Shown: piece after piece, positions 1 through 10,446 of the stretch
Numbering within the stretch: position 1 is the stretch's first letter
How the letters are laid out: each line of letters starts with the position of its first letter
Assembly (NCBI RefSeq): GCF_000420625.1
Contig: NZ_ATVH01000013.1
Coordinates: 372,001 to 436,000, forward strand
DNA: 64,000 bases
Direction: 5' to 3'
Origin: Fodinicurvata sediminis DSM 21159
Lineage (GTDB): Bacteria; Pseudomonadota; Alphaproteobacteria; Kiloniellales; DSM-21159
Position numbers and translations under genes: made by a program
Notes under the pieces: model-generated
What the model was told of the DNA's origin: nothing
Seen by the model: the letters and a program-made list of their open reading frames with translations, nothing else
The model's database searches: none

Positions 1-1
1 G

Positions 2-343
2 GAAATGGCGGCGGGCCTGGAGGTTTCACCCGCCTATCTCTCGGCGCTGGAACACGGCCACAGGGGGCGACCAAGCCTGCATTTCGTTCATGCAGTCTGT
101 CAGTATCTTGGTATCATCTGGGATGAGGCAGAGGCGCTCGAACGCCTGGCAGCCTTGTCGCATCCACGTGTGACCATAGATACAGCGGGCCTTTCCCCTG
201 CCGCCACGGAGCTGGCAAACCGCTTGTCAGAGACGGTTTCAACCTTGCCGCAGGAGCGTATAGACGCCCTGCTTTCCGTCATGCAGGAGGCAGAGGAAAC
301 AGCACAGGCCCGCTTGGACGCCGGATCTCAGGAGTCCAACTGA
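2..343 (+). CDS. XRE-family helix-turn-helix regulator, 5'-truncated by the window
   Basis: The reading frame is open from base 2, and the first in-frame Met (base 5) lies inside the helix-turn-helix, so the true start is upstream of the window. The visible 113 residues begin with an E-M-A-x-x-L-x-V-S-P-A-Y-L-S-x-L-E-x-G-x-R-G-x-P-S pattern, the second half of a Cro/C1-type HTH including the recognition helix. A 70-residue acidic helical tail follows. It is probably a small DNA-binding regulator; the target is unknown. Its stop overlaps the end of the convergent osmC-like gene by 16 bases. Confidence 0.8.
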   Translation, partial: EMAAGLEVSPAYLSALEHGHRGRPSLHFVHAVCQYLGIIWDEAEALERLAALSHPRVTIDTAGLSPAATELANRLSETVSTLPQERIDALLSVMQEAEETAQARLDAGSQESN

Positions 344-756
344 CTGGCCAGCGTGATCTCGGCGTTCATCAGCTTGGAGACAGGGCAGCCGGTCTTGGCA
401 CGCTCTGCAGCTGCGTCGAAGTCTGCTTGGCTGGCGCCCGGAACCTTGGCTTTGACATCCAGATGAATCTTGGTGATAGCAAAACCGCCTTCGACCTGGT
501 CCAGCGTGACAGAGGCCCGTGTTTCGACGCTTTCCGGGGACATGCCGTCACCAGCCAGTTCGTTGGACAGCGCCATCGAATAGCACCCTGCATGCGCAGC
601 TGCGATCAGTTCCTCTGGGTTGGTTCCCTTGCCATCCTCGAAGCGTGTGGCGAAGGAATAGGCACTCTTATCAAGGACGCCGCTATCACTGGAGATACGG
701 CCATTGCCGCCCTTGAGATCTCCATTCCAGATGGCGGATGCGTTTCTGCTTTTCAT
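328..756 (-). CDS. OsmC family peroxiredoxin
   Basis: This is a 142-residue protein of the OsmC/Ohr fold, which reduces organic hydroperoxides in the cytoplasm using a redox-active cysteine pair. The two cysteines lie in the expected contexts: Cys58 in H-A-G-C-Y-S-M and Cys124 in T-G-C-P-V-S. The N-terminal W-x-G-D-L-K-x-G-x-G pattern and the N-P-E-E-L-I-A-A-A-H motif are more OsmC-like than Ohr-like. Length is normal for the family. It follows dnaJ on the same strand after 103 bases that contain an AT-rich palindrome, so it probably has its own regulated promoter. Peroxide or osmotic-stress induction is inferred from the family only. Confidence 0.9.
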   Translation of the reverse strand: MKSRNASAIWNGDLKGGNGRISSDSGVLDKSAYSFATRFEDGKGTNPEELIAAAHAGCYSMALSNELAGDGMSPESVETRASVTLDQVEGGFAITKIHLDVKAKVPGASQADFDAAAERAKTGCPVSKLMNAEITLASQLDS

Positions 757-824
757 GAACAGGTTCCCTTCTCTTTATCCGTTTGCAAGACAGATGTGGG
801 GCAGACAGCGCCCTGTGTCCAGAG

Positions 825-851
825 AAAAGATGTATATACTGTATATCTTTT
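825..851. promoter_or_regulatory. AT-rich inverted repeat, possible operator/promoter of osmC-like gene
   Basis: A 27-base near-palindrome has outer arms AAAAGAT / ATCTTTT and an inner TATA-rich core (GTATATAC, GTATAT). It sits about 70 bases upstream of the osmC-like start and just after the dnaJ stop. Its AT content stands out from the surrounding GC-rich DNA. It could be a repressor operator over the -10 region or a weak dnaJ terminator. Confidence 0.4.
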
Positions 852-859
852 AACCTGCC

Positions 860-2002
860 TCAATCCCTCAGATCTTCGAAGAATTCCTTCACGCGCGAGA
901 AGAAGCCATGGCTTTCTGGATGATGGCGGTCGCTGTCCTCGCCTGACTCTTCCCGAAACTCTTCCAGTAGCTCGCGCTGACGCTTGGTCAGGTTGACCGG
1001 AACCTCGACGGAAACCTGTATATAGAGGTCGCCCTTGGCATTGGAGCGCAGGACCGGCATGCCCTTGCCCTTCATACGGAACTGGGTTCCTGACTGTGTA
1101 CCGGCCGGTACGCTCAGCTTCGCCCGTCCACCATTCATGGTCGGAACCTCGATCTCGCCACCCAGGGCGGCCGTGGTCATGGGCACGGGCACGCGGCAGA
1201 AGAGATTCGCCCCATCGCGCTGGAAAAAACGGTGCGGCTTGAGAGAGAGGAAGATGTAGAGATCGCCCGGCGGCGCACCGCGCAAGCCAGCCTCGCCCTC
1301 GTTGGCCAGGCGGATGCGGGTGCCGTCCTCGACACCGGCGGGAATGTTGACCTGAAGGGTCTTTTCCTGCTGCTGTCGGCCGACGCCGTCACAGTCATCG
1401 CAGGGGTCCTCGATCACCTTGCCCTGGCCATGACAGCTTGGGCAGGCACGCTCGATGGTGAAGAAACCCTGCTGCATGCGCACGCGGCCACGGCTGCCAC
1501 AGGTCGGACAGGTAACCGGTTTCGAGCCCGGTTGCGCTCCCGAGCCTTCACAGGTCTCGCAACTGACCCAGGTGGGGATGTGGATCTGGGTGTCCTTGCC
1601 GTTGAAGGCATCTTCCAGAGTGATTTCCAGGTCATAGCGCAGGTCTGCGCCATGCGGGGCACCGCCGCCGCGGCGGCCACCGCCCATCATGTCGCCGAAC
1701 ATCTCGTCGAAGATGTCGGCAAAACCCTCGAAACCACCGAAACCGCCCCCACCACCGGGACGACGGCCGCCGCCCTGCTCGAATGCGGCATGCCCGAAAC
1801 GGTCATAGGTGGCGCGGCTGTCCGCGTCTTTCAGGACCTCATAGGCCTCGCTGGCTTCCTTGAACTTGACCTCCGCATCACTGTCCCCCGGATTGCGGTC
1901 CGGGTGATACTTCATGGCCAGTTTGCGGTAGGCCTTCTTTATCTCGTCGTCGCCAGCGTCACGACTGACGCCCAGGATTTCATAATAATCACGTTTTGCC
2001 AT
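860..2002 (-). CDS. dnaJ: Chaperone DnaJ (Hsp40)
   Basis: This is the 380-residue co-chaperone that delivers unfolded clients to DnaK and stimulates its ATPase. The J domain occupies residues 1-70 with the His-Pro-Asp motif at 33-35, followed by a Gly/Phe-rich linker. The zinc-finger domain carries all four CxxCxGxG repeats (C-E-T-C, C-P-T-C, C-P-S-C, C-D-D-C) and the C-terminal substrate-binding domain is complete. Length is typical of type I DnaJ. It lies 91 bases downstream of dnaK on the same strand, separated by a terminator-like hairpin, so its expression is probably set below that of dnaK. Confidence 0.98.
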   Translation of the reverse strand: MAKRDYYEILGVSRDAGDDEIKKAYRKLAMKYHPDRNPGDSDAEVKFKEASEAYEVLKDADSRATYDRFGHAAFEQGGGRRPGGGGGFGGFEGFADIFDEMFGDMMGGGRRGGGAPHGADLRYDLEITLEDAFNGKDTQIHIPTWVSCETCEGSGAQPGSKPVTCPTCGSRGRVRMQQGFFTIERACPSCHGQGKVIEDPCDDCDGVGRQQQEKTLQVNIPAGVEDGTRIRLANEGEAGLRGAPPGDLYIFLSLKPHRFFQRDGANLFCRVPVPMTTAALGGEIEVPTMNGGRAKLSVPAGTQSGTQFRMKGKGMPVLRSNAKGDLYIQVSVEVPVNLTKRQRELLEEFREESGEDSDRHHPESHGFFSRVKEFFEDLRD

Positions 2003-2043
2003 GGTTCAGGTTGCGCTGTCCCCTTGGGCGATCCGGTTATCAG

Positions 2044-2082
2044 GAAAACAAAAGACGACGGGGCCGTTAAACGGCCCCGTCG
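2044..2082 (-). terminator. dnaK-dnaJ intergenic hairpin with T tract (attenuator-like)
   Basis: A perfect 11-bp stem (CGACGGGGCCG paired with CGGCCCCGTCG, 2056-2066 and 2072-2082) has a 5-base loop. On the minus strand it is followed by a T-rich run (TCTTTTGTTTT). This is a canonical intrinsic terminator placed right after dnaK. Because dnaJ follows in the same direction, it probably acts as a partial terminator or mRNA-stabilising element that makes DnaK exceed DnaJ. Confidence 0.8.
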
Positions 2083-2093
2083 CGCTTTCATGA

Positions 2094-4031
<1,938 letters not shown>

Positions 4032-4097
4032 TTACATCCTCTCTTTCGCAGCAGACTTGTGAGACAGCCTCATAAAGCGCCGTCCCTAGTCCCTTGG

Positions 4098-4127
4098 AGG
4101 TTCGGTCCGGAGGGGACCATCAAACCT
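4098..4127. repeat. Interrupted inverted repeat in the dnaK upstream region
   Basis: Arms AGGTT/AACCT (4098-4102, 4123-4127) enclose GGTCC/GGACC (4104-4108, 4114-4118). The element lies about 67 bases upstream of the dnaK start codon, in the position of a leader or operator. It does not match the CIRCE consensus. It could form a hairpin in a dnaK leader transcript or bind a regulator; neither is shown. Confidence 0.4.
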
Positions 4128-4142
4128 GTTGATTTATCAGTT

Positions 4143-4158
4143 GGCGGCGAATGCCGCC
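4143..4158. repeat. GGCGGC-N4-GCCGCC palindrome upstream of dnaK
   Basis: A perfect 6-bp-arm inverted repeat with a GAAT spacer lies in the interval between dnaK and the divergent small membrane protein gene. The same GGCGGC-N4-GCCGCC architecture occurs at 6528-6543 between hrcA and rph. It may be a chance product of GC-rich DNA or a shared control element of the chaperone genes. Confidence 0.35.
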
Positions 4159-4257
4159 TACGTTCGCATATATAAGGCTTTCGCCTCAGCCTACAAGGCG
4201 GGCTTTGGCTTTCTTCTTCGGCTTGTCTCGCATTCGGAAGGGGGGCAGGATGACCCC

Positions 4258-4533
4258 ATGTTCTACAGGAACCACCCTCCCTTTCCGAACAATGGCATAT
4301 ATCTGACCATCCTCTGGTTGATGGTGGCAAATATTGTGGTTGGCGCCCTTCTTGCCCTTTTTGGGGAAAGGCTCCTCGACAGTTCTGCAGCCAGCCAGTT
4401 CGGAACGGGACTGATGCTTGTGGCCGGAGCCCTCTATTTCTTTTTCCGCTGGCTCGGCATACGCGAGGCGAAGCGATCTCGTCAAAGCACTCAACAGGAC
4501 CAGGACCAAAACCCGGACGGGGGACGATCCTGA
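4258..4533 (+). CDS. Small membrane protein of unknown function, two TM segments
   Basis: I place the start at the ATG preceded by a purine-rich GGAAGGGGGGCAGG stretch, giving 91 residues (M-F-Y-R-N-H-P-P-F-P). A longer in-frame start at 4129 is possible but would add a segment with no visible ribosome site. Two hydrophobic stretches (about residues 14-34 and 46-64) suggest an inner-membrane hairpin protein, followed by a basic then polar Gln/Asp-rich tail. The family is not recognised. It is divergent from dnaK and convergent with grpE, so a link to heat shock is only positional. Confidence 0.65.
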   Translation: MFYRNHPPFPNNGIYLTILWLMVANIVVGALLALFGERLLDSSAASQFGTGLMLVAGALYFFFRWLGIREAKRSRQSTQQDQDQNPDGGRS

Positions 4534-4548
4534 TCCTGTTACAGAATA

Positions 4549-5217
4549 TCAGGCCTGAGTATCCACCTGGCCACCAGGCCCGCTGTTCTGACCACCACCC
4601 TTCGAGACGGCCACCCTGGCAGGGCGCAGCAGGCGGTCGTGCAATACGTAACCCGGTTCGAAAACCTGCGAGACCGTGCCTGCGGCCCGCTCGGGATCCT
4701 CGATCTCGACCATGGCTTCGTGGTAATGCGGGTTCAGGCGTTCGCCCACGGGATCGATCCGCTTGATGTGATTCTTCTCGAAGGCTTCCAGAAGAGACTT
4801 CTCGGTCATCTCCACCCCGGTGACGAGGCTTTTGAGATGCTCGTTCTGCTCGATGGCTTCGGCGGGAACGCTTTCAAGAGCGCGGCGCAGGTTGTCGGCC
4901 ACGGACAGGAGGTCCTTGGCGATGCCGCTGGCGGCATACTTTGCGGCCTCGTCGCGATCCTTGCGCGCGCGGGTGCGGGTGTTCTCCGCGTCCGCCATGG
5001 CGCGTAGCAGCTGCTCCTTCAACTGGGCGACCTCGGCGCGCAGGGCATCAGTCTCGTCGAGTTCATTCTCACCCGGAGGCGGCACCTCGCCGACATCTTC
5101 ATTCGCCGCGACTTCCGGTTCGACGGCCTCGTCACCCTCGGCTGTCTTGCCCTGTTCGGCGAGCTCTTCTTCCGTAGGGGTCTGTGTCGTTTCTGATTGC
5201 TGGGGACGTTTTGCCAT
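4549..5217 (-). CDS. grpE: Nucleotide exchange factor GrpE
   Basis: This 222-residue protein is the ADP-releasing partner of DnaK. It has an acidic, low-complexity N-terminus (about 55 residues of Glu/Pro/Ala), then the long dimeric coiled coil (L-R-A-E-V-A-Q-L-K-E-Q-L-L-R-A) and the C-terminal beta domain with the family pattern R-L-N-P-x-x-H-E/Y-A-M and G-Y-x-L-H-D-R-L-L-R-P-A-x-V-x-V. Length is normal. It lies 71 bases downstream of hrcA on the same strand, the usual hrcA-grpE pair, and is convergent with the small membrane protein gene. Confidence 0.97.
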   Translation of the reverse strand: MAKRPQQSETTQTPTEEELAEQGKTAEGDEAVEPEVAANEDVGEVPPPGENELDETDALRAEVAQLKEQLLRAMADAENTRTRARKDRDEAAKYAASGIAKDLLSVADNLRRALESVPAEAIEQNEHLKSLVTGVEMTEKSLLEAFEKNHIKRIDPVGERLNPHYHEAMVEIEDPERAAGTVSQVFEPGYVLHDRLLRPARVAVSKGGGQNSGPGGQVDTQA

Positions 5218-5288
5218 GAGTCCTTTCCGAATAAATGTAACTGATCCAGCCTGATTATCTGTGTGAATGACCGGGCTATGTTAAGGGG

Positions 5289-6374
5289 TCAGCCGATCAA
5301 GCGGCCAATCACCTTGGCCGTGTAGTCGACCATCGGGATGATCCGGGCATAGTCGATCCGTGTCGGACCGATCACGCCGATGGCGCCCACGATCTGCTGC
5401 TTGCTGTTGTTGTAGGGTGCGACGACCATGGAGCATCCGGCCATGCCGAACAACTCGTTTTCCGCGCCAATGAAGATCTGGACACCCTCAGCATCGTCGG
5501 TCAGGTCGAGCAGGCGCAGCAAGGCCTCCTTCTTCTCCAGGGCGGTGAAGAGCTGACGGATATGTTCCAGGTCTTCCAGTGCCTGCACATCGCTGAGCAG
5601 CTGTGCCTGGCCCCGCACGATCAGAGCGCCGCCGCTGGAGTTGTCGGCCCAGGTTGCCAGGCCGGCCTCAACAACGCGCGAGGTCAACTCGTCCAGTCTG
5701 GCCCGCTCGGTATCCATTTCCTGGCTGACGATCTGGCGTGTATCCTCAAGGGTCCGCCCGCGCAGGTGCGCCGAGAGGAAATTGGAGGCCTCGACCAGGG
5801 AAGAGGGCGGCAGGCCGACGGGAACATCGATCACGCGATTTTCCACGTTCCCCGACTCACCCACCAGGACAACCAGTGCGCGACCCGGACCCAGGGAGAC
5901 GAATTCAATATGCTTCAGGGTGTCGTCCTGCTGCTTGGGCGCCATTACCAGGCCGGCACAGTGGGACAGGTCGGAGAGAAGCGTGGTCGCCTCTTCAAGG
6001 ACCTGCGACAGGGAACGCCCCGAGGCCGCACACTTCCCCTCGATGATCTCGCGCTCGTCCTGGCCTATGTTCCCGTGTTCCAGCAGACCATCCACGTAAA
6101 GGCGCAGGCCCTGTTCCGTGGGCAGGCGGCCGGCCGAGGTGTGTGGCGCCATCAGCAGCCCCAGATCCTCCAGGTCGGCCATGACATTGCGGACCGTCGC
6201 CGGGGAGAGGTCGAGGCCCATGTTCCGCGAAAGGGTGCGCGAGCCGACGGGCGCTCCGGTCTCCACATAGGAATCGACGATCATGCGCAGGATCTCGCGC
6301 GAACGTTCGTTCAGCGCGCCCAGTTCGGGGCGATCGGCTAGGGACTTCGGTGGACGCCTGGACATGGATGTCAT
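5289..6374 (-). CDS. hrcA: Heat-inducible transcription repressor HrcA
   Basis: HrcA represses chaperone operons by binding CIRCE elements, with GroE as co-factor. The winged-helix N-terminus is clear (L-N-E-R-S-R-E-I-L-R-M-I-V, E-T-G-A-P-V-G-S-R-T-L-S, S-P-A-T-V-R-N-V-M-A-D-L-E), followed by the GAF-like and insertion domains. I use the Met at 6374 (361 residues); an upstream Met at 6431 would add 19 residues that look non-conserved, and a Met at 6365 is also possible. A TATACT -10-like hexamer on the minus strand (6382-6387) lies almost at the start codon, arguing against the longest form. No CIRCE site was found in the window, so its target (usually groESL) is elsewhere. Confidence 0.95.
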   Translation of the reverse strand: MTSMSRRPPKSLADRPELGALNERSREILRMIVDSYVETGAPVGSRTLSRNMGLDLSPATVRNVMADLEDLGLLMAPHTSAGRLPTEQGLRLYVDGLLEHGNIGQDEREIIEGKCAASGRSLSQVLEEATTLLSDLSHCAGLVMAPKQQDDTLKHIEFVSLGPGRALVVLVGESGNVENRVIDVPVGLPPSSLVEASNFLSAHLRGRTLEDTRQIVSQEMDTERARLDELTSRVVEAGLATWADNSSGGALIVRGQAQLLSDVQALEDLEHIRQLFTALEKKEALLRLLDLTDDAEGVQIFIGAENELFGMAGCSMVVAPYNNSKQQIVGAIGVIGPTRIDYARIIPMVDYTAKVIGRLIG

Positions 6375-6527
6375 GACTGTGAGTATACCGGAGAAAATCA
6401 GTTGTCCGAGGGGATTTTTCCCCCGGTGCATGTACGTCCCAGCATTTAATCCCTGATCGCTGCGGTTTCAACGGCCTGCTGCGGCTGGACGGCCCTGTGC
6501 GGAGGCGTTAGGTTCGCGCCGTCTTCG

Positions 6528-6543
6528 GGCGGCGTGTGCCGCC
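6528..6543. repeat. GGCGGC-N4-GCCGCC palindrome between hrcA and rph
   Basis: A perfect 6-bp-arm inverted repeat with a GTGT spacer lies in the divergent hrcA/rph promoter interval. It has the same arms and spacing as the element at 4143-4158 upstream of dnaK. Confidence 0.35.
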
Positions 6544-6571
6544 TGCCCAAACCCTGGAAGGGAGTTCGCTC

Positions 6572-7291
6572 ATGCGCCCCAGTGGCCGGTCCGCCGACCA
6601 GCTTCGCGATATCGTGCTGGAAACCAACGTCAACAAGTATGCGGAGGGTTCGTGCCTGGCCCGTTTCGGGGACACGCATGTGCTGTGCACGGCCAGTGTC
6701 GATCCTGGCGTGCCTGGGTGGCTGCGCAACAGCGGACGCGGCTGGGTGACCGCGGAATACGGAATGCTGCCCAGGGCGACGGACGGGCGCACGGATCGCG
6801 AGGCCGCCCGCGGACGGCAGACCGGACGCACTCAGGAGATCCAGCGCCTGATAGGCCGCAGCCTGCGGGCCGTGACCGACCTGACGGCTTTCGGCGAACG
6901 GCAGATTCGCCTGGACTGTGATGTCCTGCAGGCAGACGGAGGAACACGCACGGCCGCCATCACAGGCGCGTATGTGGCGCTCCACATGGCGTTCGATCAT
7001 ATGCGGCGTCTGGGCATCATGACGGATATTCCGCTGTCCGAAGAGGTGGCAGCGGTTTCCTGTGGTCTCTATCGTGGCGACGCGATCCTGGACCTGGAGT
7101 ATTCCGAGGATTCCGAGGCTGGCGCTGACGCCAACTTCGTGATGACGACCAGCGGCCGCATCGTCGAGGTTCAGGCCACGGCCGAGGACGTCCCCTTCAG
7201 CCGCGAGCAGTTTGATCACCTGCTGGGTTTGGCCGAGGCCGGCATCAAGCAGTTGACCGAGGTCCAGCGCGCCGCACTAAAGACGGAGTGA
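6572..7291 (+). CDS. rph: Ribonuclease PH
   Basis: RNase PH is a phosphorolytic 3'-5' exoribonuclease that trims tRNA 3' ends. The 239-residue protein has the family opening R-P-S-G-R-x-x-D-Q-L-R, the [11 protein letters not shown] segment, the R[26 protein letters not shown] core and the [15 protein letters not shown] phosphate-site motif. A GGAAGGGAG ribosome site sits 7 bases before the ATG. It is divergent from hrcA and starts the rph-rdgB-hemW run, a common alphaproteobacterial order. Confidence 0.97.
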   Translation: MRPSGRSADQLRDIVLETNVNKYAEGSCLARFGDTHVLCTASVDPGVPGWLRNSGRGWVTAEYGMLPRATDGRTDREAARGRQTGRTQEIQRLIGRSLRAVTDLTAFGERQIRLDCDVLQADGGTRTAAITGAYVALHMAFDHMRRLGIMTDIPLSEEVAAVSCGLYRGDAILDLEYSEDSEAGADANFVMTTSGRIVEVQATAEDVPFSREQFDHLLGLAEAGIKQLTEVQRAALKTE

Positions 7292-7299
7292 GAAATCGA

Positions 7300-7905
7300 A
7301 TGGCTGAAGGGATTGTCCCGGGAGAGCGACTGGTCATAGCCAGCCATAACCCGGGCAAGGTCCGGGAAATCGCCGAGCTGATGGAGCCTTTCGGCATCCA
7401 GGTCCTCTCGGCTGGCGAGCTTGAACTGCCGGAACCCGAGGAAACGGGACGGACCTTTGCCGAGAACGCGACATTGAAGGCGGAAAGCGCAGCCGAAGCT
7501 GCAGGATTGCCGGCCCTGTCGGATGATTCCGGCCTGGTGGTTCCGGCCCTGGATGGCGAACCCGGGATTTACTCGGCCCGCTGGGCGGGTCCGGACAAGG
7601 ACTTTGGTTTGGCCATGGACAAGGTGAACGAGAAACTCGGCGACAGCCGGGATCGCCACGCCTACTTTGTCTGTGCACTGGCCCTGGCCCAACCCGGCCG
7701 TGAGACCCGGGTTTTCGAAGGGCGTGTGGATGGAACCCTGGTCTGGCCGCCCCGGGGCAGCCTGGGTTTCGGTTATGATCCCATGTTCCTGCCCGATGGA
7801 CGCCAGGAGACCTTCGGGGAAATGGATCCCGCGGAAAAGCATGCCATCAGCCACAGGGCGCGTGCATTCCGCGATTTTGAAACCTGGTTGCGCAGGGCCG
7901 GGTGA
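7300..7905 (+). CDS. rdgB: XTP/dITP diphosphatase (HAM1/RdgB family)
   Basis: This 201-residue enzyme hydrolyses non-canonical purine triphosphates (XTP, dITP, ITP) to keep them out of DNA and RNA. Diagnostic motifs are S-H-N-x-G-K-V-R-E-I near the N-terminus, T-F-x-E-N-A-x-L-K-A, [15 protein letters not shown] and the C-terminal S-H-R-A-x-A. The ATG at 7300 has a GGAG about 11 bases upstream; a GTG at 7288 overlapping the rph stop would add four residues. It overlaps or abuts both neighbours, so it is cotranscribed with rph and hemW. Confidence 0.95.
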   Translation: MAEGIVPGERLVIASHNPGKVREIAELMEPFGIQVLSAGELELPEPEETGRTFAENATLKAESAAEAAGLPALSDDSGLVVPALDGEPGIYSARWAGPDKDFGLAMDKVNEKLGDSRDRHAYFVCALALAQPGRETRVFEGRVDGTLVWPPRGSLGFGYDPMFLPDGRQETFGEMDPAEKHAISHRARAFRDFETWLRRAG

Positions 7906-7925
7906 CAGCCAACAGGGACCTGCAT

Positions 7926-9113
7926 ATGTCCAGTCGCGACAGTCTTCCCGAAACTGGTGCTGATGATCCTGGTTTCGGACTCTACGTTCACTGGCCGTTC
8001 TGTCAGTCCAAGTGCCCCTATTGCGATTTCAACAGCCATGTCCGGGAGAGCATCGACCAGGATCGCTGGCGTCAGGCCCTTCTGCGCGAGCTGGAGCATT
8101 TCGCCAAGCGCACGGCCGGCCGCAGGCTGACCTCCGTCTTTTTCGGAGGCGGAACCCCCTCGTTGATGGCGCCTGAAACCGTGGGCGCGTTGCTGGATGT
8201 ACTGCCTCGCTATTGGCAGCTGGACAGCAATCTGGAAGTGACTCTCGAGGCCAACCCCACTTCGACCGAAGCCGGCAAGTTCGCCGCTTATCGCACGGCC
8301 GGGGTCAACCGGCTGTCCCTGGGTGTGCAGTCCTTTGACGACAACGCACTTGCCTTCCTGGGGCGACGCCACTCGGCGGCTGAGGCGCGTGAGGCCATCG
8401 CGCTGGCCCGGCGGCACTTTCCGCGCTTTTCCTTCGATCTGATCTATGCCCGGCCGGAGCAGAGCTTGGCAAGCTGGGAAGCCGAGCTGAAAAGTGCCCT
8501 TCAGGAAGGCACCGAGCATATCTCTCTCTATCAGCTGACCATCGAACCCAACACCGTCTTTCATGGAGACTGGCGGCGCGGCGAACTGGAACTGCCCCCC
8601 GAAGACTGCCAGGCGCAGCTCTATGAATGCACAGCGGATATCCTGAAGCCGGCCGGCCTGGAAGGCTACGAGATCTCGAACTACGCCCGTCCCGGCGCGG
8701 AAAGCCGCCATAACCTGGTCTATTGGCGCCATGGCGACTATGTGGGCATCGGACCGGGCGCGCATGGTCGCCTGAGCTTCGACGGCGCGCGTTATGCCCT
8801 GCGTCAGCACCGGGCCCCCGAAGCCTGGCTGGAAAGCGTGGAGAGCCAGGGGCATGCCACCCGCGCGGAAAACGCTCTCACGCTGGAGGAGCGCCTGACT
8901 GAACGCCTGATGATGGGCTTGCGGCTGGCCGCTGGCATTAACCGGGCGACGGTCGAGGCCGAACAGGGACGGTCGCTTGAGGCGCTCGTGGATCCGGCCC
9001 GGCTGAAAGCCCTTTGCGAAGCCGGATACCTGGAACTGACGCCCCAGCGTCTGCGCGCCCTGCCGGCCGGACGCCAGCGCCTCGATGCCCTGCTTGGCTA
9101 TCTGCTGGGATAA
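7926..9113 (+). CDS. hemW: Heme chaperone HemW (radical SAM, HemN-like)
   Basis: This 395-residue radical-SAM protein is of the HemN-like group now assigned to heme insertion into respiratory enzymes. The 4Fe-4S motif C-x3-C-x2-C is at Cys26, Cys30 and Cys33 directly after Y-V-H-W-P-F, followed by F-F-G-G-G-T-P-S, the G-V-Q-S-F-D segment and the C-terminal G-x-G-A-H-G / HemN C-domain. It lacks the long N-terminal extension of true coproporphyrinogen oxidase HemN. A GTG at 7902 overlaps rdgB, but the ATG at 7926 has an AGGGA 8 bases upstream and starts just before the conserved region. Confidence 0.93.
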   Translation: MSSRDSLPETGADDPGFGLYVHWPFCQSKCPYCDFNSHVRESIDQDRWRQALLRELEHFAKRTAGRRLTSVFFGGGTPSLMAPETVGALLDVLPRYWQLDSNLEVTLEANPTSTEAGKFAAYRTAGVNRLSLGVQSFDDNALAFLGRRHSAAEAREAIALARRHFPRFSFDLIYARPEQSLASWEAELKSALQEGTEHISLYQLTIEPNTVFHGDWRRGELELPPEDCQAQLYECTADILKPAGLEGYEISNYARPGAESRHNLVYWRHGDYVGIGPGAHGRLSFDGARYALRQHRAPEAWLESVESQGHATRAENALTLEERLTERLMMGLRLAAGINRATVEAEQGRSLEALVDPARLKALCEAGYLELTPQRLRALPAGRQRLDALLGYLLG

Positions 9114-9137
9114 GCGCGCCCTGTCGCCTGGCGCGCC

Positions 9138-10394
9138 TCAGTTCACCAGTGGCTCAAAGCTGCCTGGCGCTGATTCCAGACGCCGGAAGCCGTCGTCGGT
9201 CAGTTCGTAAATCGCCAGACCCCGCTCCACCTCGCCATCGGGGAGCAAGCGGAACAGGCCGTCCACGCCGGTGTAACCGTCACTGTCGGTCAGCACAGCC
9301 TGGTCGAAGACCATCGGATTGTCGCCGGTTTCGGCATCCCGCGCCAAGGCGGCCGTGAGCGCCGTCGCATCATAGGCAATGGAGGCGACCCGTGGCGGCT
9401 TCTGGCCAAAGAGATCTTCGTACTGACGGGCAAAGGTCTGCCATCTGTCGTTGTCCGGTGCTGCAAACCAGCCCCCAGCAAGCACAGGATCGCGCCCAAG
9501 ATTTCCGTTCTCCCAGAGACGCGAGCCCAGCAGCTGCACATTTTCGGGGTTGATGTCGTAGTAAGGCAGCAAGGGTGCAATGTTCTCCACTTCGCGGCCA
9601 CCAGCCGGGAGCAGCAGGCTGTTGAAGCCGGTCACGCCCAGGCCGGAGCCGCTTACGGTGGCTTCGTCGCTGCTGGTCTGGCTGGCGGATTGGGCCAGCC
9701 CTTGTACGGCGCTGGTTTTGTCCACGGCTGCCGGATCGTAAGAGGCGCTTGTCGTGATGCTTGCTCCGTAACGTGAAGCGGCACGCCGGGCGGCTTCCTG
9801 AACGGCCTGTCCATAGGAGTTACGGGGGGCAAGGATGGCGATCCGGTCGCGGCCCTGTTCCACCGAGTACTGGATCACGCGGGTGACGTCGTTGGCCGGC
9901 CCGATACCCATCACATAAACGCCGGGGGCCGCAACGGACCGGTCGTTGGAAAAGGCCAGAACGGGGACGCCGGCCCGTGTGGCTTGCGGCCCGATCGCCG
10001 AAACGGACTGGGAGAACAGAGGGCCAAGGACCAGCTGCACGTTCTCGTTCAAGGCCTCGTCCATTGCAGCTTGCGCTTCACGTGCTGTGCTGCCGGCATC
10101 CTTGATCACCAGTTCGAAGTCATCTCCGGCCAGCCGAAAGAGCGCCATCTGTGCTGCATTCACCAGGCTTTGTCCCAAGGGGCGGTGTTCGCCGCTGAGG
10201 GGAGCGAGCAGGGCAACGCGGGTTCGCCCATCATCAAGGGCAGCATCCCCATCCATGCCGGCCTGGCTTTCTGGTGCAGTTCTCTCTCCGACCTGTTGCG
10301 CGCCGCTGTCCGGCTGCGTAGCCTGCTGTGACTGGCAGGCGGCAAGGCCGAGGATCAGGAAGATGGCGAGAAGACGGGTGGGCAGCAGGCTCAT
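9138..10394 (-). CDS. Periplasmic-binding-fold lipoprotein, LpoA/YraM-like penicillin-binding protein activator
   Basis: This 418-residue exported lipoprotein has a signal peptide ending in the lipobox L-A-A-C (Cys20). The mature part has the type I periplasmic ligand-binding fold (V-A-L-L-A-P-L-S-G, A-Q-M-A-L-F, L-V-L-G-P-L-F-S-Q-S-V, I-A-I-L-A-P-R-N-S-Y-G) as in branched-chain amino acid binding proteins. Lying divergent from rsmI-yraN is the position of yraM/lpoA in gammaproteobacteria, where the protein activates a class A PBP at the outer membrane. It has only the C-terminal domain of LpoA, not the TPR half. PBP activation is inferred from context. Confidence 0.85.
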   Translation of the reverse strand: MSLLPTRLLAIFLILGLAACQSQQATQPDSGAQQVGERTAPESQAGMDGDAALDDGRTRVALLAPLSGEHRPLGQSLVNAAQMALFRLAGDDFELVIKDAGSTAREAQAAMDEALNENVQLVLGPLFSQSVSAIGPQATRAGVPVLAFSNDRSVAAPGVYVMGIGPANDVTRVIQYSVEQGRDRIAILAPRNSYGQAVQEAARRAASRYGASITTSASYDPAAVDKTSAVQGLAQSASQTSSDEATVSGSGLGVTGFNSLLLPAGGREVENIAPLLPYYDINPENVQLLGSRLWENGNLGRDPVLAGGWFAAPDNDRWQTFARQYEDLFGQKPPRVASIAYDATALTAALARDAETGDNPMVFDQAVLTDSDGYTGVDGLFRLLPDGEVERGLAIYELTDDGFRRLESAPGSFEPLVN

Positions 10395-10446
10395 GGACGA
10401 TCTCCTAACAACAAAGCGGCCTTCCGGCTGAAAGGTGCAAACGGGA

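Noticed and set aside
4032-6571. CIRCE element for HrcA near dnaK, grpE or hrcA
   Set aside because: No TTAGCACTC-N9-GAGTGCTAA or close variant was found in these intervals.
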